Part shown: positions 51,841 to 60,981 of the stretch, piece after piece
How positions within the stretch are numbered: position 1 is the stretch's first letter
Layout: each line of letters starts with the position of its first letter
Assembly (NCBI GenBank): GCA_013697785.1
Contig: JACCWE010000101.1
Span: forward strand, 62,001-126,000
Source of the DNA: Gemmatimonadaceae bacterium
GTDB lineage: Bacteria; Gemmatimonadota; Gemmatimonadetes; Gemmatimonadales; Gemmatimonadaceae
Direction: 5' to 3'
DNA length: 64,000 nucleotides
Program-made: the position numbers and the translations under genes
Notes under the pieces: model-generated
What the model saw: only the letters and a program-made list of their open reading frames with translations
The model's database searches: none
Told to the model about the DNA's origin: nothing

Positions 51841-53156
51841 TGATTCACGACGGAGCTCGCCAACTGCTTCGGCGACACGTCGAGCACCGAAACACCCGCC
51901 CGGCGCATACGCACTATCGCCTCGTTGCGCGCGCCGAGCAGCTCCTCGGCCGCCGCGCTCCCGTAGAGATCGCTCGACGTGCTGTGGCTGGTCGGAATCG
52001 CCGCGCTCACGAGCTCGTCGTTGCGCAGCGCGACGACGACGAGCAGATGGCGCAGCGCACTTCGCACCGTGTGCGCGATCACTGCCTGTGACGAGCGCGG
52101 ATCGATGACATCCGTGAAGAGCACGATCAGCGAGCGCTTGCGGTGCCTCGTGGCGAGCGTACGGAAGGCGGTCGCGTAGTCGGGCTCCGTCATCGTCGCG
52201 CGCGCGGGGATGAGTGCCTGGCGAATTCCGCGCATCGCCTTGCCGCCGCGCGCGGGCGGAACGAATGCGCGAAGCTCGTTGTCGAAGAGCAGAAGGCCGA
52301 CCTGATCGCCGGCCTGCACCGCGACGGATGCGAGCAGCGTCGCGGCCGACAGTGCGTACTCGAAGCGTGGCACTCCCGACGCGAGCTGCGTCATCATGCG
52401 CCCCGCGTCGACCGCGATCATCACCGTCTGTCCCTGCTCGACGGTATACTCGCGCGTCATGATCTTCTGGCGCCGCGCCGTCGCCTTCCAGTCCACATGG
52501 CGCGGATCGTCGCCTACCGAGTACTCGCGCAGTGATGCGAAGCTGCTCCCCTCGCCGCGCTTCCGGATCGAGCGAATCCCGGCGTCCCGCAGCCGATGCT
52601 GGATCGCGAGCAGGCGGAGATTGCGAACGCCGGCGAGCGATGGCGTGACGACAATCATGTCTCCGGGCTCGTAGCGCAGGCTGTGCTGCACGAGCCCGAG
52701 CGCGCCCTGGACGCGCACCACCACGGGACCGAGCGCCCATGACCCTCTCTCGCGTGCCACGAACGTGAATGGGATCACGGTCTCTTCGTTCGCGGCGACT
52801 GCGTGTATCGCGCCGCGCGTCTCGGGCGATTCGAGCACGTGCGGAAGGGCGTCGAACAACGTGAATCGCAGCGCGCGCCGAGCGGTGGAGCGCACGCGGT
52901 ATTCGCCCCGCTCGGCGTCTCCGAGTCCGACGTTGGAGCGCACGATCCGCTCGGTCACGACCTGCCACCGCGCGGGAAGGAGCAGCATGTCCACGATGAT
53001 GGCGACTGCGAGCATCACCGTAACGACCACGCCCGCCGTCACCGAGATGAGCCAGACGGGCGCCGAGGCGGCGACGATGAGCACGAGCCGGCGCGTCGGG
53101 ATGACGCTCACCACAGAGCGCCCGATCTTCGCGAGCAGCTCGCGCGCACTCATCAC
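51807..53156 (-). CDS. DUF58-domain protein with VWA-like fold
   Basis: The 449-residue product has two N-terminal membrane helices ([37 protein letters not shown]), a beta-rich part and the DUF58 signature [45 protein letters not shown]-like domain follows ([18 protein letters not shown]). It acts with the MoxR ATPase in an assembly or chaperone-like system whose target is not known. GTG 53156 overlaps the moxR stop. Confidence 0.9.
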   Translation of the reverse strand: MMSARELLAKIGRSVVSVIPTRRLVLIVAASAPVWLISVTAGVVVTVMLAVAIIVDMLLLPARWQVVTERIVRSNVGLGDAERGEYRVRSTARRALRFTLFDALPHVLESPETRGAIHAVAANEETVIPFTFVARERGSWALGPVVVRVQGALGLVQHSLRYEPGDMIVVTPSLAGVRNLRLLAIQHRLRDAGIRSIRKRGEGSSFASLREYSVGDDPRHVDWKATARRQKIMTREYTVEQGQTVMIAVDAGRMMTQLASGVPRFEYALSAATLLASVAVQAGDQVGLLLFDNELRAFVPPARGGKAMRGIRQALIPARATMTEPDYATAFRTLATRHRKRSLIVLFTDVIDPRSSQAVIAHTVRSALRHLLVVVALRNDELVSAAIPTSHSTSSDLYGSAAAEELLGARNEAIVRMRRAGVSVLDVSPKQLASSVVNHYLELKARGSV

Positions 53157-54112
53157 TTGGGCGCCACGATGCGCGTGAGGAGCGCGTCGAGCACGTCGTC
53201 GCTGCTGCGTCCCTCGACCTCGGCCTCCGGCGAAACCATCACCCGATGCCGGAGCACTGGAAGTGCGAACTGCTTCACATCATCGGGCGTCGCGAAATCG
53301 CGGCCGCCGAGGAGCGCGGCGGCGCGCGCGGTGCGGAAGAGCGCGACGCTCGCGCGCGGAGAGCCACCGAGGGTGAGTGAGGGGTCGTCGCGAGTGGCGC
53401 GCACGATGTCGGCGATGTACTCGCGAACCTCGGGCGCGACCTTCACGCCATCGACCGCGCCACGGAGCTCGCGGCACTGCGCCTCGTCGAGCACCGCGGG
53501 CGGCCGCACATCGGATGCGCGCTCGGCGTCGAAGCCGCGCGAATAGTTGTCGAGCATCCCGAGCTCCGACTCGCGCGACGGATACGTCACGCGGATCTTG
53601 AGCAGGAAGCGGTCCAGCTGGGCCTCCGGCAGCGGATAGGTGCCCTCGTATTCCACCGGATTTTGTGTCGCGAATACGGTGAATAGATCGCCGAGCGTGC
53701 GCGCCTCGCCGTCGATGGTGACCTGGCGCTCGCCCATGGCCTCGAGCAGCGCCGCCTGCGTCTTCGCCGGCGCGCGGTTGATCTCGTCGGCGAGAAGCAT
53801 GTCGGTGAACACCGGGCCGGCGCGAAACTCCGACGTGCGACCTCCATCGCGAAGCACGTTGATGCCGGTGATGTCCGACGGCATGAGATCCGGCGTGAAC
53901 TGGATGCGCCCGAAGCGCGTGTTGAGCGCACCGGCAAGCACTCGCACCAGAAGCGTCTTCGCCGTGCCGGGCACTCCCTCGAGCAGCGCGTGCCCTCTGG
54001 CGAGGAAGGCGACGAGCGCCTCGTCGATCACCCCTTCCTGTCCAATGACGCGTTCCGAGACCACTGCGCGCACGCGCGCGAGCGATTCGGTGATTTGCTC
54101 TGGTGTGATCAC
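53153..54112 (-). CDS. MoxR-family AAA+ ATPase
   Basis: The 319-residue ATPase has Walker [11 protein letters not shown] (Lys52), Walker [24 protein letters not shown], sensor 1 [23 protein letters not shown] and the helical lid (about 225-319). MoxR proteins act with DUF58/VWA partners to mature or insert protein complexes. The start is GTG 54112, overlapping the DUF4350 gene stop. Confidence 0.95.
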   Translation of the reverse strand: MITPEQITESLARVRAVVSERVIGQEGVIDEALVAFLARGHALLEGVPGTAKTLLVRVLAGALNTRFGRIQFTPDLMPSDITGINVLRDGGRTSEFRAGPVFTDMLLADEINRAPAKTQAALLEAMGERQVTIDGEARTLGDLFTVFATQNPVEYEGTYPLPEAQLDRFLLKIRVTYPSRESELGMLDNYSRGFDAERASDVRPPAVLDEAQCRELRGAVDGVKVAPEVREYIADIVRATRDDPSLTLGGSPRASVALFRTARAAALLGGRDFATPDDVKQFALPVLRHRVMVSPEAEVEGRSSDDVLDALLTRIVAPK

Positions 54113-55335
54113 GTGATGATGTTCCTCTCGATGTGGTCGATTGCTGCGCCGGCGGAGACGAGCTGCTCGGCGGTTGGCGTCTGCACGAGCGCGCGCGTGA
54201 GTGTGTCGATGTCGTTGCCGAGCTTCGGGAGCCGTACGCTCAGGAGCGCGAGATACCCCTCATCGCTCAGCGCCGTTGCGGTGCCGAGCGGATGGCGGCG
54301 TCGCACGCCGCGCACGAGGCGCTGAACCGCGAGCGACGTGGCGCCGATTCCCTCGTACGCCCGCGAGAGAGCGCCCACATGTTCGAGCGGCGATCGCCGT
54401 TCCAGCTTCGCGCGCGACCTCGGAGCGATAGGCCGCACGCCGATCACGAGCAGGTAGAGAAGTCCCGCCGTGGCGAGCTGCAATGCGGCGTGCCCCCATC
54501 GCGTGCCAAGTAGCGCCTTCTGCAGGACATTGGTGAAGGAGATCGACCGGCCGAAGCCCTGATGATATTCGTCGAATATGATCGGCGACCTGCGAGTGGA
54601 GTCGAGGCTCTCGAGGATACGCACAGCCAGCAACGTACCGGCCGTCTTGCGCAGCACATCATTGCGGAAGAAGGTCGGATCGGCGACTGCGACGACCGCA
54701 CCGTGACCAATGGGGATGAGTGCTATCTCCGGGTGAACGCGCCTGCGAATCGGCGTGCGGATGGAGATGAGCGTGGTCGCCTGCACGGGCCATACGCCAG
54801 CCGAGTCGGAGTCGGATGCGGGAACGGCCTCGAGATAACGATGAAAGGATCGCGCATCGAAGATCCCGAATGCTTCACGAACGGTGTCGACGGGGTCGTA
54901 GCGCCCGAGTAGGCTGTCCTCCACCGGATAATACGTGTTGATCGACTTGCCCGTCGCGCGCACTCCGATCGAGTCTGCGATCACGCTGCCTTCGTCGGGA
55001 ACGACGACTGCCCTCGCGCCGCGACGCACGGCCTCGAGGAGCAGGTGAATCTCGACCGCGCTGGGATCGAGCGGCGTGTTCAGCATCACGTACGTCGATG
55101 TGGTGTCGAGCTCCTTCGCGTACGGAATGATCCGCTCTCTCGTGGTGTAGCCGAGCTTGTCGAGCACATCGCGCAGTCCGCGAGAGCCACGCACGGTGTT
55201 CGAGCGCGTGCTCAGGTAACCACCCTGTGCAACGTCGGCCGCCGGGGAGAGCAGCACGGCAAATACGAGCGCGAGCAGGAGCGCGGGGAGGATGAAGCGC
55301 GGCTTGAGCCAGCGCTCGGCGAAGCGCTCAGCCAT
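54109..55335 (-). CDS. DUF4350-domain membrane protein
   Basis: The 408-residue protein has an N-terminal helix ([19 protein letters not shown]), a soluble domain (about 40-265, including [25 protein letters not shown] and [25 protein letters not shown], then the family's [11 protein letters not shown]) and a second helix ([17 protein letters not shown], about 280). A basic helical tail follows. The domain is common in MoxR-DUF58 operons and resembles the glutamine-amidotransferase-like fold used for scaffold roles. It is coupled to both neighbours. Confidence 0.85.
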   Translation of the reverse strand: MAERFAERWLKPRFILPALLLALVFAVLLSPAADVAQGGYLSTRSNTVRGSRGLRDVLDKLGYTTRERIIPYAKELDTTSTYVMLNTPLDPSAVEIHLLLEAVRRGARAVVVPDEGSVIADSIGVRATGKSINTYYPVEDSLLGRYDPVDTVREAFGIFDARSFHRYLEAVPASDSDSAGVWPVQATTLISIRTPIRRRVHPEIALIPIGHGAVVAVADPTFFRNDVLRKTAGTLLAVRILESLDSTRRSPIIFDEYHQGFGRSISFTNVLQKALLGTRWGHAALQLATAGLLYLLVIGVRPIAPRSRAKLERRSPLEHVGALSRAYEGIGATSLAVQRLVRGVRRRHPLGTATALSDEGYLALLSVRLPKLGNDIDTLTRALVQTPTAEQLVSAGAAIDHIERNIIT

Positions 55336-55966
55336 GCGGGCGCACTATCGGCAACGCGAGCGAGAGCAGACGCTCGTAGCGGTCGCGGTTGCATTCGCCG
55401 AATCCGTAGATCACGAGCTCGTAGGCATGCGCGAAATCGCGGAAGTTCGGGAAGATCGGCGAGGAGTGCCGGCGCACTTCGCGCACGTAATCTCCGGCGG
55501 TTTTGGATGGATGCAGGCGGAGCTGGTTCTGCTTCGCGCTCGCGTCGAGGAGTGCGGCGTAGAGTGCGTGCGCGGCGGCTGTGAAATCACCGCGCGCCGC
55601 GAGCTGTTGCGCGGCGCTCCATGCGTCGCCACGCGAAGCGCCAGCCTGCGTCTGCCACTGGCCGCCGATGCGCTGCGCGGTTCGCAAGCGCCAGAGGTAG
55701 AGCCAGCGCGCGATTACGGCGGCGGTGAGGAGCGCGAGCCCGATGACCACCGCCCAGAAGAGCGGCGGCGACTTGTGCAGCACACCGAAGGCGGGCGCGA
55801 GCCAGGCGACGAAGCGCCCGAGCATCTCGGATATCCAACCCCAGAAACGACTCAGCAGCGAAGTCCGATTGTACTTCGGCGTCCCATACACCGTTTCGAC
55901 GGCGCGCCTAATCGTCTGCTCGGGAAGTTGATCGAGGAGCACGCGCATTCGTGTCAGGGATTCCAC
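55328..55966 (-). CDS. DUF4129-domain membrane protein
   Basis: The 212-residue product has one membrane helix (PLFWAVVIGLALLTAAVIARWLYLW) and a DUF4129 domain after it (about 115-212, RGDFTAAAHALYAALLDASAKQ, TAGDYVREVRRHS, FAHAYELVIYGFGECNRDRYERLLSL). It is the first gene of the DUF4129-DUF4350-MoxR-DUF58 operon and overlaps the next by eight bases. Confidence 0.85.
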   Translation of the reverse strand: MESLTRMRVLLDQLPEQTIRRAVETVYGTPKYNRTSLLSRFWGWISEMLGRFVAWLAPAFGVLHKSPPLFWAVVIGLALLTAAVIARWLYLWRLRTAQRIGGQWQTQAGASRGDAWSAAQQLAARGDFTAAAHALYAALLDASAKQNQLRLHPSKTAGDYVREVRRHSSPIFPNFRDFAHAYELVIYGFGECNRDRYERLLSLALPIVRPHG

Positions 55967-56014
55967 GGGTGAGATCGACGCCTCAACATACCGCGCCTCC
56001 TCGCCACCGGCGAA

Positions 56015-56686
56015 CTACTGTGGATAGCTGTCGCAGACGGAGCGCACGGGACACGTCGGACAGCCGAGCGAACGCGCAGTACAGACGAGGGCGCCGAGTT
56101 CCATCAGTGCCTGGTTGTGCACGTAAGTGGTGGCCCCGGTACGCGGGAGCACGGCGCGCGCTATCTCCCACGTGATCTTGTGGCCGGAGTGTGTGCGCGG
56201 ATTCACCGTGGGGGCGAACACGCGCGTGAGCACGCGCGCGACGTTCGTGTCGACGAGTGGTGCGCGCCGCTCGTAGGCGAAGGAGGCGACGGCGCCGGCG
56301 GTGTAGGCGCCGATGCCGGGAAGCTTGCGGAGCGCGTCGGGGTGCTCGGGGATCGCAGAAGGCGCGCGATCGCGCACGATCGTTCGGGCGAGCAGCTGAA
56401 GGTTGCGCGCACGGGCGTAGTATCCGAGTCCGCTCCAGGCTTCCCTTACGCGGGCAGGGCGCGACTGCGCGACGGCCTCGAGTGTCGGGAACCGGCTCAG
56501 GAATTCGGCGTACTTGGGGATGACGAGCGATACCTGTGTCTGCTGGAGCATCAGCTCCGAGACGAGTATATGGTAGGGATCGCGGGTCCCGCGCCACGGC
56601 AGATCGCGCGCATTCAGCCGGTACCAGGCGCGCAGCTTGCGGCCGAAGGCTGCGCGTCGCTCTGGCGTTATCGATTGGTAAGTCAC
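56015..56686 (-). CDS. mutY: Minimal MutY-type adenine glycosylase lacking the C-terminal domain
   Basis: The 223-residue DNA glycosylase has the MutY core: catalytic Glu44 in SELMLQQTQV, the helix-hairpin-helix KLPGIGAYTAGAV, catalytic Asp146 in VDTNVARVL, and a four-cysteine [4Fe-4S] loop at Cys202, 209, 212 and 218 (C-x6-C-x2-C-x5-C). QQTQV and VDTNV favour MutY over endonuclease III. The NUDIX-like C-terminal domain (about 120 residues) that reads 8-oxoguanine is absent; the gene stops soon after the cluster. MutY-like short forms exist, so specificity for A:8-oxoG is uncertain. Confidence 0.87.
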   Translation of the reverse strand: MTYQSITPERRAAFGRKLRAWYRLNARDLPWRGTRDPYHILVSELMLQQTQVSLVIPKYAEFLSRFPTLEAVAQSRPARVREAWSGLGYYARARNLQLLARTIVRDRAPSAIPEHPDALRKLPGIGAYTAGAVASFAYERRAPLVDTNVARVLTRVFAPTVNPRTHSGHKITWEIARAVLPRTGATTYVHNQALMELGALVCTARSLGCPTCPVRSVCDSYPQ

Positions 56687-56808
56687 TCGGTGGAACGCTA
56701 TCTAGCCGTCTAAAGGCGTGCAACGGGGGCGTGCAACCGGGGCCGATGTTAGCTTTTGAGCTCGCCGCAAACCGCCGCGGGCCGTCCGTTCGACTAGAGG
56801 AGCAGAGT

Positions 56809-57615
56809 ATGAATGTCGTTCGTCTTTCCGCGACCCTGCTGGTTGCGAGCACGCTGCCGGCGCTTGGTCAGATCCATTATACGCCTACCGTGCAGCACTA
56901 CCGCCTTCATTCCACGGTCTCCCGCTCGCAGGAGATGAACGGGCAGAAGACCGACGGGCTCATCACCAACGAGCAGCAAGTGACGGTGACCATCCAGGCT
57001 CCGAAGTCGAAGGGCGCGGTCTCCGACAAGGACACGCTGCAGTTCGCGGTGACGCTCGACTCCGTCAACATGAGCTCCAACCTCGCCGTGCAGCTCCCGA
57101 ACGTGCAGGTGATGCAGGGAACCAAGGTGAGCGGAATCATGCTGCCGACGGGTAAGGTGTTGAGCTTCAGCTCCGACACAAAGGCGACTGACGGTGTGGA
57201 CCGCGAGTCCATCGTCGCGAGCATGGCGCACTTCCTTCTCACCCTGCCGTCGACGGCGGGCGCTGGCGCGAAGTGGGCCGACACCGCCACCACGAGCTTC
57301 GCGAAGGATGGGAGCTCGCTCAACACCCAGACGATCACGCAGTCGCAGGTCATCGGCGACACGACGGTGGCCGGGCAGGCAGCGTGGCGCGTGCACCGGA
57401 CGTCGACGCTCGTGATCTCCGGCACTCAGGTGCAGGAGAATCAGAAGATCACGATGGACGGGACAGGCACCGGCGAGGCGATGTACTATATCGGCACCAA
57501 CGGCGTCTACCTCGGCTCCACGTCCACGCAGACGATGAAGGAGACGGTGAAGGCGGCGGGCACGGTGATTCCGGTGACGCAGACGGCGACTTCGACCGTC
57601 ACCATCGCGCGCTGA
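56809..57615 (+). CDS. Secreted beta-rich protein of unknown function
   Basis: The 268-residue protein has a signal peptide (MNVVRLSATLLVASTLPALGQ) and then long beta-prone stretches, such as TNEQQVTVTIQ, ALDSVNMSSN-like segments and IGTNGVYLGSTSTQTMKET. Strong Ser/Thr content and no cysteine suggest an outer-membrane or extracellular protein. No family is recognised. ATG 56809 follows AGAGGAG. It stands between mutY and the DUF2339 gene. Confidence 0.75.
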   Translation: MNVVRLSATLLVASTLPALGQIHYTPTVQHYRLHSTVSRSQEMNGQKTDGLITNEQQVTVTIQAPKSKGAVSDKDTLQFAVTLDSVNMSSNLAVQLPNVQVMQGTKVSGIMLPTGKVLSFSSDTKATDGVDRESIVASMAHFLLTLPSTAGAGAKWADTATTSFAKDGSSLNTQTITQSQVIGDTTVAGQAAWRVHRTSTLVISGTQVQENQKITMDGTGTGEAMYYIGTNGVYLGSTSTQTMKETVKAAGTVIPVTQTATSTVTIAR

Positions 57616-57687
57616 TCTGATCTGCAATCGCGGCGCGCACACGCGCGACGTCGCAGTCGTTCGAGCAGCTTCACCAATGGGGGAGCG

Positions 57688-59673
57688 ATGGCGGACGAAC
57701 AGCGAATAGCGGTGTTGGAGCAACACGTGCGCGCGCTGTACGAGCAGATTGGATCGTTGCGCGCGCAGCTCGGAGGGTCTGGAGGCAAGTCGCAAGCGGA
57801 GGCGGCGCCGATTGCAGAGTCGGCTCCGATTGCAGACGCGGCGCCCATCGTACAAGCGGTCCCGATCATTGAAGCGGCGCCGGCATCGCCCGGGCCGCCT
57901 CCGATTCCCCCTCGCGTTGCACCACCGCCTCCACGGCGACCTCCACTGCCGCGCCCGCAGCCGGCGCCCGACATTGATTTCGAGAAATTCCTGGGCCGCT
58001 ACGGCACAATCGTCGTCGCGTCGCTCGCGATCCTCATGGGTGTCGGAACCTTCCTCTCCTGGGCGATCGAGCACGGGTATCTCGGTCCGACAGTCCGCGT
58101 CATCCTCGGCTTCATCGGCGCGGGCATCGTCGCCGCCGTCGGGCTCTGGGTGCGCGAGAAGCGCGACGTCCGCTTCGGTAATCTGCTTCTTGCGCTTTCG
58201 CTCGCCATCGTGCACGTCGATGCGTGGGCGGCGGGGCCGCACCTCCATGTGCTCAGCACCGTCGGCGCGCTCGCGATTGCAGCGATCGCATCGGCCGCGC
58301 TTGCGGCGCTCGCGCTCACCACGGAAGAGCGAACACTCTTCGCGGTCGGCTTCGCCGGCGCGATGTTGGCGCCGTTCGTCACCGCGAGCGAGCCCGGATC
58401 CGTGGTCATGCTCCTCACCTATGGCTGGGTAGTGATCGCGCTGAGCCTCTTTGCCATTCGCGAGAAGGGATGGCAGCCCGTGCTCTGGCTCATGGTGATG
58501 GCCGCCATGATCTACGTGCTCTCCGCCGCTCAGGCGGGACTACCGCTATTACCCGTCGATCACAGCTGGCTCACGGTCCACGCGCCGGTAATTTTCGCCT
58601 TGGCCTGCGCCGTTGCGGCCCTCCTCTTCGCGCGCGATTCCAATCGCTCCAAGCTCGGCCTCGCTTTCCTCCTGCTCGCATGCATCGCGACGTTCGGCTA
58701 CGCGGTGGCCGCGCGTCAGCTGGAGGTGGGCATCTCGCTCTTCGGAACGATCGCCGCCTACCTCATCGCGCGCGAGCTCGAGACCGACGAGCGCTGGCTC
58801 GTAGTCGGCAACGTCATCGTCCCTCTCGGATTCCTCTTCGCGACGATCGTCTCGGCCGGCGACCGGAACATCCAGGCTCTCGCCGCCGCCGCGCTCACGG
58901 TGGTCGCGGCAATCCTCGCCTTCGAGGATGAGGACGAGCGCGTTCATCATCTCTTCGTTACCGCGGTCGCAAGCGGCATTGCGATCGTCGTCTACCTCTT
59001 CGGGCACGAGGCGCGCTGCATCGCCGCACTCGCGCTCCACGCCGCGCTATTCTCCGTGATTCTGCGTTCGACGCGTGCGAGACCGCTCATCCCTACCATC
59101 AGCATGGGGCTCCTCCTGGCGTCGGGGATGTCGTTCCTTCTGCTGACGGAGCGAGGACGCTACGAATACGCGCCCTTTCTGACGATCGCCTCCGCATGCG
59201 CATTCGCGGTTGTCGCCGCGTGGGGGCTCTTCGCTCACGTGCTGCGCTCGATGGCGGAGGAAAAGGCGGACTACAGGCAGGTGGCGTCGTTCGTGGGAGG
59301 GCTCGCAATTCTCGCGGGTTTCACCTGGATCCGGCAGGAGCTCGTCGGTGCATGGTCCAGGGACACGTCGTCCTTCGCGCTCATAATTTATTACGCGCTC
59401 GCGGGGCTCGCGCTGATCTTCGCGGGCCGTTTCCGGCGCGTGGGTCTCTGGCGCGCAGCGGGACTCGCGCTCGCCTTCTACGCGGGCTATAAGGCGCTGG
59501 CCGAGACGTTCACGATTGACGCAGTCGGGCTTCGCGTCGGCGCGCGCATCCTCGTGGGCGCGTTCCTCATTGCGGTTGCATACTGGTACCGGGTGCCTCG
59601 CACTCCGGGCACCGAGAACGATTCGCCCATCCCGCCGCCGGTCGGCGCCGAGCAAGTTCCCGAACCCCTGTAG
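57688..59673 (+). CDS. DUF2339 polytopic membrane protein
   Basis: The 661-residue product has an N-terminal coiled coil (RIAVLEQHVRALYEQIGSLRAQL), an Ala/Pro-rich linker with an API-repeat (about 38-95), and then about eighteen membrane helices. The first block, FEKFLGRYGTIVVASLAILMGVGTFLSWAI, marks the DUF2339 family. Members are large membrane proteins of unknown function. GGGGAG precedes the ATG, and the next gene starts six bases after its stop. Confidence 0.85.
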   Translation: MADEQRIAVLEQHVRALYEQIGSLRAQLGGSGGKSQAEAAPIAESAPIADAAPIVQAVPIIEAAPASPGPPPIPPRVAPPPPRRPPLPRPQPAPDIDFEKFLGRYGTIVVASLAILMGVGTFLSWAIEHGYLGPTVRVILGFIGAGIVAAVGLWVREKRDVRFGNLLLALSLAIVHVDAWAAGPHLHVLSTVGALAIAAIASAALAALALTTEERTLFAVGFAGAMLAPFVTASEPGSVVMLLTYGWVVIALSLFAIREKGWQPVLWLMVMAAMIYVLSAAQAGLPLLPVDHSWLTVHAPVIFALACAVAALLFARDSNRSKLGLAFLLLACIATFGYAVAARQLEVGISLFGTIAAYLIARELETDERWLVVGNVIVPLGFLFATIVSAGDRNIQALAAAALTVVAAILAFEDEDERVHHLFVTAVASGIAIVVYLFGHEARCIAALALHAALFSVILRSTRARPLIPTISMGLLLASGMSFLLLTERGRYEYAPFLTIASACAFAVVAAWGLFAHVLRSMAEEKADYRQVASFVGGLAILAGFTWIRQELVGAWSRDTSSFALIIYYALAGLALIFAGRFRRVGLWRAAGLALAFYAGYKALAETFTIDAVGLRVGARILVGAFLIAVAYWYRVPRTPGTENDSPIPPPVGAEQVPEPL

Positions 59674-59678
59674 CCACG

Positions 59679-60527
59679 ATGAAGCGCAGCTCCTCTTCGA
59701 TCCGTGCCCGCACCCTCGCGATCGCGCCGCTACTCGCGCTGACCACCGCCGCGAGTTTTACCGCAAAGCCGAACGTCGTGACCGTCGTTGCAACCGACTT
59801 CGCCTTCGAGATGCCCGACTCGATCCCCGCGGGGCCCACCCGCTTCGAGCTGAAGGATCACGGAAAGTGGCAGCATCACATGGGCGTCTATCGGCTGGAT
59901 TCGGGAAGGACGGCAGCCGACGGACTCGACGCGCTCATCAAGGCGGGGAAGGGAGTTCGTCCCTCGTGGATGCATTCGATCGGCGGGCCGAACGCCGCGA
60001 TGCCGGGCGCTGCGGAGAATGCCACACTCGTGCTCGAGCCGGGGAGCTATCTCGCGTACTGCGAGATTCCCGGTCCGGATCCCGCGCGGCACTACGCGAA
60101 GGGAATGGTGAAGGGCTTCGTCGTGACGCCGCGCGCGCACGGTGGCGATCTCCCGAAAGCGGATCTCTCGATCGATCTCGTCGACTACGACTTCGTTCTC
60201 GCGCACGCGCTCACGCGAGGGCACCACGTGATCTCCGTGACCAACTCATCCAGGCAGCCGCACATGCTCGCGATCAGGCGCTTTCCGATCGATCATCCGC
60301 CTGGCATGGCGGGGAATGAGCTCGTCGCCTGGGCGGCGGATCCGAAGGGGACTATCGGGCCCGCGGAGGCCGCGGGTGGCGTGACGGAAATCGCTCCCGG
60401 AAGCCAAGTTGTTTTCGAGCGCGACTTCGAGAAGGGATTGTATCTGCTGATCTGCTTCACGGCCGATGCCGCGGATGGAAAACCGCATTTCAAACACGGG
60501 ATGCAGAAGGAGATCATCGTTCGCTAG
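59679..60527 (+). CDS. Secreted protein with two cupredoxin-like domains
   Basis: The 282-residue protein has a signal peptide (ARTLAIAPLLALTTAASFTA). Two similar halves follow: residues 35-150 (ATDFAFEMPDSIPAGPTRFELKDHGKWQHHMGVYRL ... GSYLAYCEIPG) and 165-282 (DLVDYDFVLAHALTRGHHVISVTNSSRQPHMLAIRRFP ... GLYLLICFTADAADGKPHFKHGM). Each has a His early and a Cys late. The second half completes the His-Cys-His-Met pattern of a type 1 copper site. The first keeps a Cys and a His but less clearly. It may carry electrons or copper in the periplasm. Confidence 0.7.
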   Translation: MKRSSSSIRARTLAIAPLLALTTAASFTAKPNVVTVVATDFAFEMPDSIPAGPTRFELKDHGKWQHHMGVYRLDSGRTAADGLDALIKAGKGVRPSWMHSIGGPNAAMPGAAENATLVLEPGSYLAYCEIPGPDPARHYAKGMVKGFVVTPRAHGGDLPKADLSIDLVDYDFVLAHALTRGHHVISVTNSSRQPHMLAIRRFPIDHPPGMAGNELVAWAADPKGTIGPAEAAGGVTEIAPGSQVVFERDFEKGLYLLICFTADAADGKPHFKHGMQKEIIVR

Positions 60528-60549
60528 TTGCGCGGCGGGAATCTCGAGC

Positions 60550-60981
60550 TCACCCGTCGAAGTCATCCCTCGAGCGCCGCTTCTTGATCTCCGAGCGTCG
60601 CTTCTTCGACTCGAGTCGCGCTACCTTCGACGCCCGCGTTGGAGCCGTCTTTCTTCGCGCGCGCGGCACGGTCAGCGCGCTCCGCACCAGCTTCACCAGT
60701 CGCTCCTCCGCCGCCTCGCGATTGCGCAGCTGGCTCCGATGCTCGCTCGACACGATACGAATGTAGCCGTCGGCATTCGTGCGCTTCCTGAGTCGGTTCA
60801 GCACGCCGTCGCGCACCGCGCCTGGTAGCGCACGCGTCGCCGCGATATGCCAGAGCAGCTCGATGCGCGTCGACGACGTGTTTACATGCTGTCCGCCCGC
60901 ACCGCCCGATCTGCTCGCACGGAGAAAGAGCTCGTCGCGCGGAATCGAGACCTCCTCCGTCACCTCGAGCGCATCGCTCAC
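60550..60981 (-). CDS. arfB: ArfB, ribosome-rescue peptidyl-tRNA hydrolase
   Basis: The 143-residue protein has the class-I release-factor GGQ motif (Gly29-Gln31 in RSGGAGGQHVNTSSTRIELLW) followed by IRIVSSEHRSQLRNREAAEERL and a basic tail (TRASKVARLESKKRRSEIKKRR) that enters the mRNA channel. It frees stalled ribosomes. Its GTG start overlaps the stop of the CNNM/CorC gene. Confidence 0.92.
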   Translation of the reverse strand: MSDALEVTEEVSIPRDELFLRASRSGGAGGQHVNTSSTRIELLWHIAATRALPGAVRDGVLNRLRKRTNADGYIRIVSSEHRSQLRNREAAEERLVKLVRSALTVPRARRKTAPTRASKVARLESKKRRSEIKKRRSRDDFDG

